NCBI RefSeq assembly: GCF_039941015.1
Contig: NZ_JBDVFI010000032.1
Direction: 5' to 3' (one strand)
Length of the DNA: 64,000 nt
From: Sedimentitalea sp039941015
GTDB taxonomy: Bacteria; Pseudomonadota; Alphaproteobacteria; Rhodobacterales; Rhodobacteraceae
In this document: positions 9,142-17,415 of the stretch, in pieces
Position numbering within the stretch: position 1 is the first letter of the stretch
How the letters are laid out: each line of letters starts with the position of its first letter
The notes under the pieces: model-generated
Database searches by the model: none
What the model saw: only the letters and a program-made list of their open reading frames with translations
Told to the model about the DNA's origin: nothing
Made by a program: the position numbers and the translations under genes

Positions 9142-9213
9142 AAAGGAGGTGATCCAGTGTCAAGAAAGGTATTGGAGCGAGGTGTCGGAACAGCTTGGGA
9201 GGTTGCCCACTAA
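9142..9213 (+). CDS. 18-codon leader ORF with a near-complete anti-16S Shine-Dalgarno
   Basis: Bases 9142-9157 (AAAGGAGGTGATCCAG) are complementary over 16 positions to the standard 16S rRNA 3' end, against the 4-8 usual for a ribosome site. The pairing runs into a GTG codon at 9157. Read from there, the frame gives MSRKVLERGVGTAWEVAH and stops at TAA 9211-9213. The peptide is too short for family assignment. It lies on a structured transcript that ends in a strong terminator ahead of arfB, so it could be a translated leader peptide, or the segment could be a small RNA that uses the 16S complementarity in another way. It is in a gene-free gap of 282 bp between yhhQ and arfB. Confidence 0.5.
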   Translation, partial: KGGDPVSRKVLERGVGTAWEVAH

Positions 9214-9276
9214 GGCAGTCCTCGGCGGTCAATCCGCCCAAGGCGATCTGGCAAAGGTCTGACCGACCCTGCCTCC
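9214..9276 (+). ncRNA. Structured leader segment between leader ORF and terminator
   Basis: GGCAG at 9214-9218 can pair with CTGCC near 9269-9273, enclosing an inner hairpin GGCGG…CCGCC (about 9226-9240). A second small hairpin CGAAA…TTTCG follows at about 9276-9288. Together with the leader ORF and the terminator this makes a compact, folded transcript of about 180 nt. I do not recognise it as a known RNA family. Confidence 0.4.
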
Positions 9277-9290
9277 GAAAGACTTTCGAA

Positions 9291-9321
9291 GGGACGTCCG
9301 GATATTCGGGCGTCCCTTTTT
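9291..9321 (+). terminator. Rho-independent terminator or attenuator upstream of arfB
   Basis: GGGACG pairs with CGTCCC across an inner CCG/CGG extension and a short loop, followed directly by TTTTT. It lies 44 bp ahead of the arfB start. It would end the leader transcript unless anti-terminated, so arfB is either read from a second start site or controlled by read-through. Confidence 0.85.
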
Positions 9322-9364
9322 GATTCCGGTTTTTGAATCGGGCCGGGGCCTGTATGCAGGGGTT

Positions 9365-9784
9365 ATGTTGCGGATAAACGAAGATATCACCATTCAGGAT
9401 TGGGAACTGACCGAGAATTTCGTGCGTGCCTCGGGGCCGGGCGGGCAGAACGTGAACAAGGTCGCGACTGCGGTTGAATTGCGGTTCGAGGCGGCCCGGT
9501 CGCCGTCTCTGCCGCCTGCTGCCAAATCGCGGCTAAAGCGTTTGGCCGGGCGCCGTTGGACCAAGGAAGGTGCGCTGATCATTCAGTGCGATGAAACTCG
9601 CAGCCAGGCCCGCAATCGCGACATCGCGCTTGATCGCCTTGCCGATCTGATCCGCCGTGCGCTGACAGCCCCGAAACGCCGCATCGCGACCAAGCCGACC
9701 AAGGGCTCCGTGCGCCGCCGTCTTCATGCCAAGAAAGCACGCGGAGAGGTCAAGGCGTTGCGCGGCTCGGTTCCTGACGAGTGA
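9365..9784 (+). CDS. arfB: Alternative ribosome-rescue peptidyl-tRNA hydrolase ArfB (YaeJ)
   Basis: 139 residues. ArfB enters the empty mRNA channel of stalled ribosomes and hydrolyses peptidyl-tRNA in the P site. The catalytic loop ASGPGGQNVNK holds the GGQ motif at about residues 27-29, and the C-terminal tail from residue 105 is strongly basic (KRRIATKPTKGSVRRRLHAKK) as needed for binding the mRNA channel. I take the ATG at 9365, where the family's normal N-terminus begins, after an AGGGG site; an upstream frame adds 15 atypical residues. The unusual leader just upstream, with its ribosome-binding super-site and terminator, makes regulation of this rescue factor worth attention. Confidence 0.93.
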   Translation: MLRINEDITIQDWELTENFVRASGPGGQNVNKVATAVELRFEAARSPSLPPAAKSRLKRLAGRRWTKEGALIIQCDETRSQARNRDIALDRLADLIRRALTAPKRRIATKPTKGSVRRRLHAKKARGEVKALRGSVPDE

Positions 9785-9850
9785 CATTGTGAAAGCGCGC
9801 AGCTTGCTGTTACGGTGCCGCCAGACAGACCGGTGACATGGGGGACACGG

Positions 9851-10597
9851 ATGCGACTTGAGGGCAAAACCGCGATCGTAACAGGCGGAGCGTCAGGCTT
9901 TGGCGCTGGTATCGTGCGCAAATTCTGCGCCGAAGGCGCGCGGGTGATGATTGCGGATATCAACGGCGACGCGGCGTCAGACCTTGCTACGGAAATCGGC
10001 GACCTTGCGGTTGCACAGGCCGTCGATGTTGCGGATGGTACGTCTGTCGATGCCATGGCGACCGGCGCGCTGGAACGCTTTGGTCAGGTCGATATTCTTG
10101 TCAACAATGCCGGGGTGACGCATTTGCCTGCCCCGATGGAAGATATCAGCGAGGATGACTTTGATCGGGTTTTCCGGGTCAACATGAAGTCGATCTACCT
10201 CGCTGCGCGGGCGCTGGTGCCGCATATGAAATCGCGGGGGCAGGGCGCTATTCTGAACGTTGCCTCAACTGCGGGTCTGTCGCCGCGGCCCAAGCTCAAC
10301 TGGTACAATGCGTCCAAAGGTTGGGTCATCACGGCCAGTCGGACCATGGCGGTGGAACTGGCCCCCGACGGCATTCGGGTCAACGCGCTGGCACCGGTCG
10401 CCGGAGAAACCCCGTTGCTCAAGTCCTTCATGGGCGAAGACACGCCAGAGATGCGCGCCAAGTTCTTGTCGACGATTCCCCTTGGTCGATTCTCGCAACC
10501 AGAAGACATGGGGAACGCCGCTTGCTACCTCTGCTCGGACGAAGCAAGCATGATCACCGGCGTTGTCATGGAAGTGGATGGCGGGCGTTGCATCTGA
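9851..10597 (+). CDS. SDR family oxidoreductase
   Basis: 248 residues, a classical short-chain dehydrogenase. The Rossmann motif TGGASGFGAGI is at residues 12-22, NNAG near 87, the catalytic Ser in NVAST near 139, and YNASKGW supplies Tyr and Lys near 152-156. Asp in MIADINGDAA at the end of beta-2 suggests NAD(H) preference. The C-terminus CSDEASMITGVVMEVDGGR is typical of glucose/3-oxoacyl-ACP reductase-like members. The substrate is unknown. The first ATG at 9815 adds 12 residues before MRLEGKTAIVTGG, so 9851 is preferred. The P1 peptidase gene starts 58 bp later on the same strand. Confidence 0.85.
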   Translation: MRLEGKTAIVTGGASGFGAGIVRKFCAEGARVMIADINGDAASDLATEIGDLAVAQAVDVADGTSVDAMATGALERFGQVDILVNNAGVTHLPAPMEDISEDDFDRVFRVNMKSIYLAARALVPHMKSRGQGAILNVASTAGLSPRPKLNWYNASKGWVITASRTMAVELAPDGIRVNALAPVAGETPLLKSFMGEDTPEMRAKFLSTIPLGRFSQPEDMGNAACYLCSDEASMITGVVMEVDGGRCI

Positions 10598-10655
10598 TGC
10601 GTTTGCAGACCAATGGCCGGTTTGCGCGGTTTCTTCTGGCGATGAGGACAGTCGC

Positions 10656-11657
10656 ATGACCCCCGGTCCACGGAACCTTATCACTGATGTACCGGGTTTG
10701 CTGGTTGGGAATGCGCAGGATCCGGCTTTAAAATCCGGCACTACGGTTCTGCTCGGGCAAGATCAGTTGACGGGCTCATATTGCGTCATGGGAGGTGCGC
10801 CGGGGACACGCGAAACAGATCTGCTGGAGCCGGACAAGTCGGTTGCGCAGGTTGACGCGATCGTCCTTTCCGGTGGCTCGACCTATGGACTGGATGCTGC
10901 ATCCGGGGTGGTGTCTGGCCTGCGTGAGCAGGGCCGGGGCTTTCCTCTGCTGCATCTGCGGATACCGTTGGTGCCGTCTGCAATTATCTTTGATCTGCTG
11001 AACGGCGGCGACAAGGACTGGCGCGAAAACCCATATCCGGCGCTCGGGCGGGCGGCGTTGGCAGACGCACGGGCTGATTTTGAACTTGGGACTGTTGGCG
11101 CGGGAACGGGGGCCTTGACCGGAATGCTGAAAGGCGGCCTTGGGTCGGCATCTTTGGTTCTGGACAGTGGAATCACCGTTGGTGCCCTGATCGCTGTGAA
11201 CCCGGTCGGAAGCGTTACCACGCCCGGAGAGCGGCATTTCTGGGCGGCTCCGTTTGAAGTTGATGGCGAATTTGGCGGGCTCGGCCCGGATCCGCGTGGT
11301 GGGCTAGGTCGCAGTTTTGAAAGCCGGAAGGCTGGCGCGGCTGCACAACTGGCCAATACGGCCATCGGCGTCGTTGGCACTGATGCCAGCCTGACCAAGG
11401 CGCAGGCCAAGCGGATTGCAACAGTCGCACATGACGGGATCGCGCGGGCGATTGTCCCGTCCCATATGCCCAACGACGGAGACCTTATCTTTGCGGTATC
11501 CACAAACAGTCGCCAGTTGCGCGCGCCCGAAAGTGACATTCGCGACATCGGTCATGCGGCGGCACTCTGCATCGCGCGGGCGGTGGCACGGGCCGTCTAT
11601 CTTGCGCGCCCGGCGCCGGGCGACCTGCTACCTTGTTGGAGCGACGGCGAAACCTAG
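10656..11657 (+). CDS. P1 family peptidase (DmpA-like, S58)
   Basis: 333 residues related to the L-aminopeptidase/D-esterase DmpA, an N-terminal nucleophile hydrolase that cleaves itself into two chains. Family features are NLITDVPGLLVGNAQD at the start, the VLSGGSTYGLDAASGV segment, and GTVGAGTGALTG followed by GGLGSAS, where the Gly-Ser bond is the expected self-processing site (Ser becomes the new N-terminus). It is a cytoplasmic protein with no signal peptide. The ATG at 10656 starts the family N-terminus; an in-frame upstream extension overlaps the SDR gene and is unlike the family. Substrates could be short peptides or beta-peptides. Confidence 0.87.
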   Translation: MTPGPRNLITDVPGLLVGNAQDPALKSGTTVLLGQDQLTGSYCVMGGAPGTRETDLLEPDKSVAQVDAIVLSGGSTYGLDAASGVVSGLREQGRGFPLLHLRIPLVPSAIIFDLLNGGDKDWRENPYPALGRAALADARADFELGTVGAGTGALTGMLKGGLGSASLVLDSGITVGALIAVNPVGSVTTPGERHFWAAPFEVDGEFGGLGPDPRGGLGRSFESRKAGAAAQLANTAIGVVGTDASLTKAQAKRIATVAHDGIARAIVPSHMPNDGDLIFAVSTNSRQLRAPESDIRDIGHAAALCIARAVARAVYLARPAPGDLLPCWSDGET

Positions 11658-11731
11658 CGCAGGGTGCTTGCCAGAGCGGGAACGCCCCGCTACCTACGGC
11701 TTTCTTGCCGCAACGGACCGAAAACCAAGCC

Positions 11732-12265
11732 ATGACTGATTTGATTCCCGCCTGGGTCGACGGGACGCTGACCACTGTCGAAAAGCTTACTGCGCATCGC
11801 GAAGGCATCCGGCATATGGCCGTGTCGGTCTTTGTGATCCGTGGGCAGGACATACTGCTCCAGCGCCGCGCCTTGGGGAAATACCACACGCCCGGTCTGT
11901 GGGCGAATACCTGTTGTACGCATCCCAAATGGGGCGAGGATGCCGGGGATTGTGCCGTCCGACGCTTACAGCAGGAACTGGGGATAACCGGGCTTGTACC
12001 CGAGTACCGCCAGACGCTCGAATACCGTGCGGATGTTGGTGGTGGTCTGATCGAACACGAGGTTGTCGACGTTTTTCTGGCGCATGCACCGCACGATCTG
12101 GCGGTGACGCCCAATCCCGACGAAGTGATGGAGACTCGCTGGGTCAGCTTTGCCGCCTTGCAGCAAGAAGTCCGCGCGCAGGGCGAGCGTTTTACGCCAT
12201 GGCTGCGCATCTACCTGACCGAGCATTCCGAAACCATATTCGGAAGCCACCTGGCTAAAGGGTGA
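11732..12265 (+). CDS. idi: Isopentenyl-diphosphate delta-isomerase, type 1
   Basis: 177 residues, Nudix fold. It interconverts isopentenyl and dimethylallyl diphosphate, feeding isoprenoid synthesis. The catalytic Cys lies in NTCCTHP (about residue 60-65), metal-binding His residues are in HREGIRHMAVSVF and in THP, and the Nudix-like helix with RRLQQELGI follows. The catalytic Glu is expected in LEYRADVGGGLIEHEVVD. The gene is isolated from other isoprenoid genes here, although ispD is present at 28 kb. The start is 75 bp after the P1 peptidase. In Rhodobacter relatives idi is often in the photosynthesis cluster; nothing photosynthetic is visible in this window. Confidence 0.94.
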   Translation: MTDLIPAWVDGTLTTVEKLTAHREGIRHMAVSVFVIRGQDILLQRRALGKYHTPGLWANTCCTHPKWGEDAGDCAVRRLQQELGITGLVPEYRQTLEYRADVGGGLIEHEVVDVFLAHAPHDLAVTPNPDEVMETRWVSFAALQQEVRAQGERFTPWLRIYLTEHSETIFGSHLAKG

Positions 12266-12410
12266 TCAGCGAACTGACGCAGGCTGCAACACTGCTGGTG
12301 CGTCGGCTCGTCGAGAGCCGTCACTAAAGGCTTGTATAACCCTGAATCTCGGCCAGTATGGCAGCGGAATTGCCGCATAAGGCATCACGTTACCGACAGG
12401 GAGTTAGTAC

Positions 12411-13892
12411 ATGAAACCCATCTCCAGACTGGCCTTTGCCAGCGCCATGGCCCTTGCCGCATCTTTGGGCGCGGCGCAGGCGCAAACCAATCTGACCGTT
12501 GCACTGCAACTTGAACCTCCTCATCTGGATCCGACCAGCGCCGCCGCAGGCGCCATCGATTCGGTGGTCTATTCCAACATTTTCGAAGGTCTGACGCGCT
12601 TTATGGGCGATGGTTCGATTGTGCCCGGTTTGGCCGAAAGCTGGGAAATCTCGGATGATGGGCTGGTCTATACGTTTCGGTTGCGGGACGGCGTGACATT
12701 TCATGACGGTACGACGATGGACGCCGAAGACGTCAAGTTCAGCCTTGATCGCGCCCGTGCCGAAGACAGCGCCAATGCACAAAAGGCGCTGTTCACGGCG
12801 ATCTCCGAGGTGGAGGTCGTCGATCCGCTGACTGTCAAGATCACACTGAGCGAACCCAATGGCCTGTTCCTGTTTAACCTTGCCTGGGGTGACGCGGTGA
12901 TCGTCGCGCCAGAGAGTATCGAGAACATCAAAACCAACCCGATCGGGACCGGCGCGTTCAAGTTCGTCGACTGGGTGCAGGGCGACAAGGTCGATGTTGC
13001 CAAGAACCCGGACTACTGGGGCACGCCGGCGGTGCTCGATACTGCGACGTTCAAGTTCATCAGCGATCCAACGGCGGCCTTTGCAGCGGTGATGGCCGAG
13101 GACGTGGACGTGTTTGCAGGCTTTCCGGCGCCTGAAAATCTGCCGCAGTTCGAAGCCGAGTCGCGCTTTCAGGTACTTGTCGGGTCGACCGAGGGCGAAA
13201 CGATCCTTTCGACAAACAACAAGCAGCCACCTTTTGACGATATCAAGGTTCGTCAGGCACTGGCGCATGCAATCGACCGGCAGGCGATCATCGACGGCGC
13301 GATGTTCGGACTTGGCACGCCCATTGGCACCCATTTTGCCCCGCATCACCCTGCCTATGTCGACCTGACCGGTAATTCTGCCTTTGACCCGGAGAAGGCC
13401 AAAGCCTTGCTGGCCGAAGCAGGCCTTGCAGACGGGTTTGAGACCACCCTGCACCTGCCGCCACCGTCCTACGCACGACGCGGTGGCGAGATCGTCGCAG
13501 CGCAGTTGGCGGAGGTCGGGATCACCGCTGAAATCATCAACGTCGAATGGGCCCAATGGCTTGAAACGGTGTTTCGCGGCAAGAATTTCGGGTTGACGAT
13601 TATCAGCCATACCGAACCGATGGACATCGGTATCTATGCGCGTCCTGAGTATTACTTTCAGTATGACAATAAGGCGTTTCAGGATCTGATGGCCGATTTG
13701 AACCGCACCACCGACGAAGCCAAGCGGACCGAGTTGCTGCAGCAGGCACAGACGATCCTCTCGGAGGATTACGTCAACGCGTATCTCTTTGAGCTGGCGT
13801 TTCCAACGGTTGCCAAGGCCGGAGTACAAGGCCTTTGGGTGAACGCACCGACACAGGCGACAGACCTGACGGCCGTAAGCTGGGCAGAGTAG
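12411..13892 (+). CDS. ABC transporter substrate-binding protein, oligopeptide type
   Basis: 493 residues with a signal peptide ending AAQAQ (residues 1-25). The mature protein matches family 5 solute-binding proteins (SBP_bac_5): LEPPHLDPTSAAAGA at the start, then LAESWEISDDGLVYTFRLRDGVTFHDGT, and a later ALAHAIDRQAIIDGAMFG. Such proteins deliver dipeptides, oligopeptides or sometimes sugars or opines to a DppBC-type permease. It is the first gene of a four-gene operon. Two stem-loops in the gap before the permease gene probably protect its 3' end, allowing more binding protein than permease. The exact ligand cannot be read from sequence. Confidence 0.92.
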   Translation: MKPISRLAFASAMALAASLGAAQAQTNLTVALQLEPPHLDPTSAAAGAIDSVVYSNIFEGLTRFMGDGSIVPGLAESWEISDDGLVYTFRLRDGVTFHDGTTMDAEDVKFSLDRARAEDSANAQKALFTAISEVEVVDPLTVKITLSEPNGLFLFNLAWGDAVIVAPESIENIKTNPIGTGAFKFVDWVQGDKVDVAKNPDYWGTPAVLDTATFKFISDPTAAFAAVMAEDVDVFAGFPAPENLPQFEAESRFQVLVGSTEGETILSTNNKQPPFDDIKVRQALAHAIDRQAIIDGAMFGLGTPIGTHFAPHHPAYVDLTGNSAFDPEKAKALLAEAGLADGFETTLHLPPPSYARRGGEIVAAQLAEVGITAEIINVEWAQWLETVFRGKNFGLTIISHTEPMDIGIYARPEYYFQYDNKAFQDLMADLNRTTDEAKRTELLQQAQTILSEDYVNAYLFELAFPTVAKAGVQGLWVNAPTQATDLTAVSWAE

Positions 13893-13907
13893 TCGCCATG
13901 ACCCTGT

Positions 13908-13971
13908 CTGCGGCCCGACATTGTTGGCCGCAGGTTGCCCATCAACCCATCCGGTCGCTGGACCCGGTTGG
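13908..13971 (+). promoter_or_regulatory. Intercistronic stem-loops after the binding-protein gene
   Basis: CTGCGGCC (13908-13915) pairs with GGCCGCAG (13926-13933) around a 10-base loop. A second hairpin formed by CCCA-CCGG and CCGG-TGGG follows at about 13946-13970. No T-tract follows, so they are not terminators. Such structures between binding-protein and permease genes commonly stabilise the upstream part of the mRNA. Confidence 0.55.
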
Positions 13972-13994
13972 GTCAACGGCCTAACCTGTCTGCA

Positions 13995-14942
13995 ATGCTG
14001 CGTTATTCACTCAAACGTCTGTTGTCGCTTCTGATCAGCCTGGCGGTTGCCTCGCTGGTCATATTCCTTGTGATCGAGGTTGCGCCGGGCGACCCGGCGA
14101 GTTTCATGCTGGGGATCAACGCACAGCCCGACACGGTTGCCGCGCTGCGCAGCGAACTGGGGCTGAATGTGCCAAAATGGGCGCGATATCTGAACTGGGT
14201 TGGTGGCATGCTCAGCGGGGATTTCGGCACGTCTTATACGTATCGCACCCCGGTTGCGGAAATGATTGCCGACCGGTTGTGGGTGTCTTTGCCGCTCGCG
14301 TTGTATGCGCTGACCATTTCAACGCTCATTGCATTTCCGGCGGGGATATATGCCGCAGCACGCCGGGGTGGCCCCGGTGATGTCGCGGTGATGGGCGCAA
14401 CCCAACTGGGTGTTGCGATCCCGAATTTCTGGTTCGCGATGATGATGGTACTGGTTTTTGCCATTAATCTACGCTGGTTCAACGCGGGGGGCTTTGCCGG
14501 TTGGGACAAGGGTGTTTGGGTTGGACTGCACTCTCTGACACTGCCGGCGATTTCGCTGGCCCTGCCGCAAGCCGCGATTCTCGCGCGGGTGATGCGGTCG
14601 TCGTTGCTGGATATTCTGGGAGAGGATTTCATGCGCACAGCTCGCGCCAAGGGGCTGAGCCGGCGGCAGACTCTGTGGCGGCATGGGGTGCGCAACGCTT
14701 TGATCCCGGTCCTGACGATCATTGGCCTGCAATTCTCGTTCTTGCTGGCCGGCGCGATCATCATCGAACAGGTGTTCTACCTGCCGGGGCTGGGGCGTCT
14801 GGTGTTTCAGGCGATCAGTTCCCGCGATCTGATCGTGGTTGAAAGCGTGGTGATGTTATTGGTGTTTTCTGTCATCACCGTGAATTTTCTGGTCGATCTC
14901 GCCTATGCGCTGGTCGATCCCCGGCTGAGGGCGCGTACATGA
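13995..14942 (+). CDS. ABC transporter permease, DppB type
   Basis: 315 residues with six hydrophobic segments. The N-terminus MLRYSLKRLLSLLISL and VAPGDPASFMLG are diagnostic of the DppB/OppB subunit. The EAA loop that contacts the ATPase is visible as RTARAKGLSRRQTLWRHGVRNALIPV near residue 215-240. It pairs with the DppC-type subunit encoded next, with a 4-base ATGA overlap. The ATG at 13995 is chosen because the upstream in-frame 20 residues are Pro/Arg-rich and overlap the stem-loop region. Confidence 0.93.
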   Translation: MLRYSLKRLLSLLISLAVASLVIFLVIEVAPGDPASFMLGINAQPDTVAALRSELGLNVPKWARYLNWVGGMLSGDFGTSYTYRTPVAEMIADRLWVSLPLALYALTISTLIAFPAGIYAAARRGGPGDVAVMGATQLGVAIPNFWFAMMMVLVFAINLRWFNAGGFAGWDKGVWVGLHSLTLPAISLALPQAAILARVMRSSLLDILGEDFMRTARAKGLSRRQTLWRHGVRNALIPVLTIIGLQFSFLLAGAIIIEQVFYLPGLGRLVFQAISSRDLIVVESVVMLLVFSVITVNFLVDLAYALVDPRLRART

Positions 14943-15754
14943 CGCGGAACCTGATCCTTGGGGTAATTCTGTCCTCGCTGGTCCTGCTGATGGCTTTGGT
15001 TTCCTTTGTCTGGACGCCATATGGTCACGCCGCGATGAACATCCCGGCCAAGTTGCAAACCCCCAACGCCGCCCATTGGCTTGGAACGGATCATTTCGGG
15101 CGCGATATCTTCAGCATGATCATGGTCGGCGCGCGCACCTCTATCGCCGTAGCGCTGGTTGCTGTCGGGATAGGTATGGTGCTTGGCGTGCCGCTTGGCC
15201 TTGCCGCGGCCGCGCGCAAGGGCAGTTGGCTGGACGAGGTTATTATGCGGGGAAACGACCTTGTTTTTGCCTTTCCGAGCCTTGTCATCGCAATCCTGAT
15301 CACAGCAGTTTTCGGGGCCGGGGCGGTCAATGCGATCATCGCCATCGGCATTTTCAATATCCCGGTGTTTGCCCGGATCACGCGGGGTGCGGCACTGTCC
15401 CTGTGGGAGCGTGATTTTATTCTTGCCGCCCGCGTCGCGGGCAAATCTGGGGCGCGGATCTCGTTTGAACACATTCTTCCGAATGTCACTAACCTGTTGA
15501 TCGTGCAGGGGACCATTCAATTCAGCCTAGGGATATTGGCCGAGGCTGGCCTGTCGTATGTCGGCCTTGGTGCGCAACCGCCGACGCCCAGCTGGGGGCG
15601 GATGCTGGCGGATGCGCAAACCATGGTCAGCATCGCACCGCATTTGGCGTTGGTGCCGGGCATCGCCATCGTGCTCACCGTTTTGGGTCTGAACCTGATG
15701 GGTGACGGGCTACGCGACTATCTTGACCCCCGCCTGCGGATCAGCCGCGCATGA
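14939..15754 (+). CDS. ABC transporter permease, DppC type
   Basis: 271 residues, second membrane subunit of the peptide-type importer. Family features are WLGTDHFGRDIFSMIMVGARTSIAVAL near residues 42-70 and the EAA loop AARVAGKSGARISFEHILPN near 163-182. The C-terminus NLMGDGLRDYLDPRLR is the canonical DppC ending. Its start overlaps the DppB-type stop and its stop overlaps the ATPase start (both ATGA), so all three are translated together. Confidence 0.94.
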   Translation: MTRNLILGVILSSLVLLMALVSFVWTPYGHAAMNIPAKLQTPNAAHWLGTDHFGRDIFSMIMVGARTSIAVALVAVGIGMVLGVPLGLAAAARKGSWLDEVIMRGNDLVFAFPSLVIAILITAVFGAGAVNAIIAIGIFNIPVFARITRGAALSLWERDFILAARVAGKSGARISFEHILPNVTNLLIVQGTIQFSLGILAEAGLSYVGLGAQPPTPSWGRMLADAQTMVSIAPHLALVPGIAIVLTVLGLNLMGDGLRDYLDPRLRISRA

Positions 15755-17373
15755 GCTTGCTTGCGATTGATAACCTGTCACTGGCTCTTCACAAGACAGA
15801 GATCCTGAAGGGCGTATCATTGACTGTCGACCCCGGAGAGATCGTCGCCGTTACTGGTGAAAGCGGGTCGGGAAAGTCGATGACAGCACTGGCCGTGATG
15901 GGGCTCTTGCCAATGGGCGCACGTGTCAACGGGGCAATCGACCTCGAAGACACCGCAATTCTCAGCAGTTCCGAGGCCGAGATGTGCACATTACGCGGCA
16001 GCGCCGTCGGCATGGTGTTTCAGGAACCAATGACCGCGCTGAACCCGGTCAAGACGATTGGGGATCAGGTTGCGGAAACCATCCTTGTGCACAAGGCGAT
16101 GTCGCCTGATGCCGCGAGAACGCGTGCGCGCGAGATGCTTGATCGTGTGGGTTTGCCTGTCGAGCGGTTCCCGCTGTCACGCTATCCGCATGAATTGTCC
16201 GGCGGTCAGCGTCAACGCGTGGTGATTGCAATGGCCATCGCGCTACGGCCCCGGCTGCTGATCGCCGACGAACCGACCACTGCGCTGGATGTGACGACGC
16301 AGGCGCAGATCCTCGATCTGTTGAAATCACTGGTCGCCGATTTTGGCATGGGTCTTCTGATGATCACGCATGATCTGGCGGTGGTTGCAGACATGGCCGA
16401 CCGCATCGTGGTGATGCGTCACGGCGAAGTCGTCGAGACCGGGCCGACGGATGATTTGCTGGCGAACATGCGGCACCCCTACACGAAAATGCTGTTTGAG
16501 GCGTCGTCGCACAAGGTGGTCCTGCCTGACGCGCCTGCACCAGTGCCGCTTTTGCAGGTCAAGAACGTGGTGCGGGATTACCGTTTGCCTCGTACCCGGC
16601 TCTTTGCCGATCCCGGCCACTTTCGCGCGGTTGATGACGCCAGCTTTACGCTGAATCGGGGAGAGCGGCTGGGTCTGGTCGGGGAAAGCGGTTGCGGCAA
16701 GTCGACGCTGACACGAGCCATTCTGGGGTTGGAACAGGTGCAATCGGGGCAGATCCTGCTGGATGGTGCGCCGGTTTTTGCAGGCAACGCGCCGAATATC
16801 GTGGTCCGGCGCAAGATGCAGGTGGTGTTTCAGGACCCGTTCGGGTCGTTCAATCCGCGTCACCGGGTCGACAGGCTAGTCACCGAACCGTTCCACCTGC
16901 TCGACGATCCTCCGCGCGGCACCAAGCGTCAGGATGCGATTGCCGAGGCGCTGACGGCGGTTGGTTTGCAACCGGACGACGCGCAGAAATACATCCACGA
17001 GTTTTCCGGCGGCCAGCGCCAGCGGATTGCGATCGCCCGCGCCCTGATCATCCGGCCAGAACTGATCTTGTTTGACGAGGCGGTCAGCGCACTTGATGTG
17101 TCGGTCCGGGCCCAGATACTTGATCTTTTGGCAGAGCTTTGTGCGGCCTATGATCTGACTTATCTGTTCATCAGCCATGACCTGAGCGTCGTGCGCACTG
17201 TCACTGACCGCGTGTTGGTGATGCAGGCGGGGCAGATCATCGAGCAGGGCGATACCGAGGCCGTGTTCACCGACCCGCAACACCCTTATACAAAATCACT
17301 GATCGCCGCTGCACCGGTATTGCCGGACTTGGGCAGGGAATATTCGGCAGTTGATACACCAAACATAACGTGA
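15751..17373 (+). CDS. ABC transporter ATP-binding protein, fused DppD-DppF type
   Basis: 540 residues holding two complete ATPase domains. Domain 1 (about 1-250): Walker A GESGSGKS near 36, signature LSGGQRQRVVIAMA, Walker B LLIADEPTTALD. Domain 2 (about 270-530): Walker A GESGCGKS near 312, signature FSGGQRQRIAIARA, Walker B LILFDEAVSALD. In domain 2 Walker B is DEAVSALD, the usual form in DppF. The fused form replaces separate DppD and DppF and is common in alphaproteobacterial importers. The gene ends the operon; convergent pncB stops 42 bp away and no clear terminator hairpin is visible in between. Confidence 0.94.
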   Translation: MSLLAIDNLSLALHKTEILKGVSLTVDPGEIVAVTGESGSGKSMTALAVMGLLPMGARVNGAIDLEDTAILSSSEAEMCTLRGSAVGMVFQEPMTALNPVKTIGDQVAETILVHKAMSPDAARTRAREMLDRVGLPVERFPLSRYPHELSGGQRQRVVIAMAIALRPRLLIADEPTTALDVTTQAQILDLLKSLVADFGMGLLMITHDLAVVADMADRIVVMRHGEVVETGPTDDLLANMRHPYTKMLFEASSHKVVLPDAPAPVPLLQVKNVVRDYRLPRTRLFADPGHFRAVDDASFTLNRGERLGLVGESGCGKSTLTRAILGLEQVQSGQILLDGAPVFAGNAPNIVVRRKMQVVFQDPFGSFNPRHRVDRLVTEPFHLLDDPPRGTKRQDAIAEALTAVGLQPDDAQKYIHEFSGGQRQRIAIARALIIRPELILFDEAVSALDVSVRAQILDLLAELCAAYDLTYLFISHDLSVVRTVTDRVLVMQAGQIIEQGDTEAVFTDPQHPYTKSLIAAAPVLPDLGREYSAVDTPNIT

Positions 17374-17415
17374 GCGCCTCTTTGGCCTCCCATGCGCCAA
17401 AACCGATCACAGGGA

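Noticed and set aside
9157..9321. tmRNA, 6S or SRP RNA identity for the arfB leader
   Set aside because: Too short for tmRNA, and the hallmark SRP and 6S features are absent.
12390..13976. 528-codon open frame on the minus strand
   Set aside because: Antisense to the ABC binding-protein gene; same explanation.
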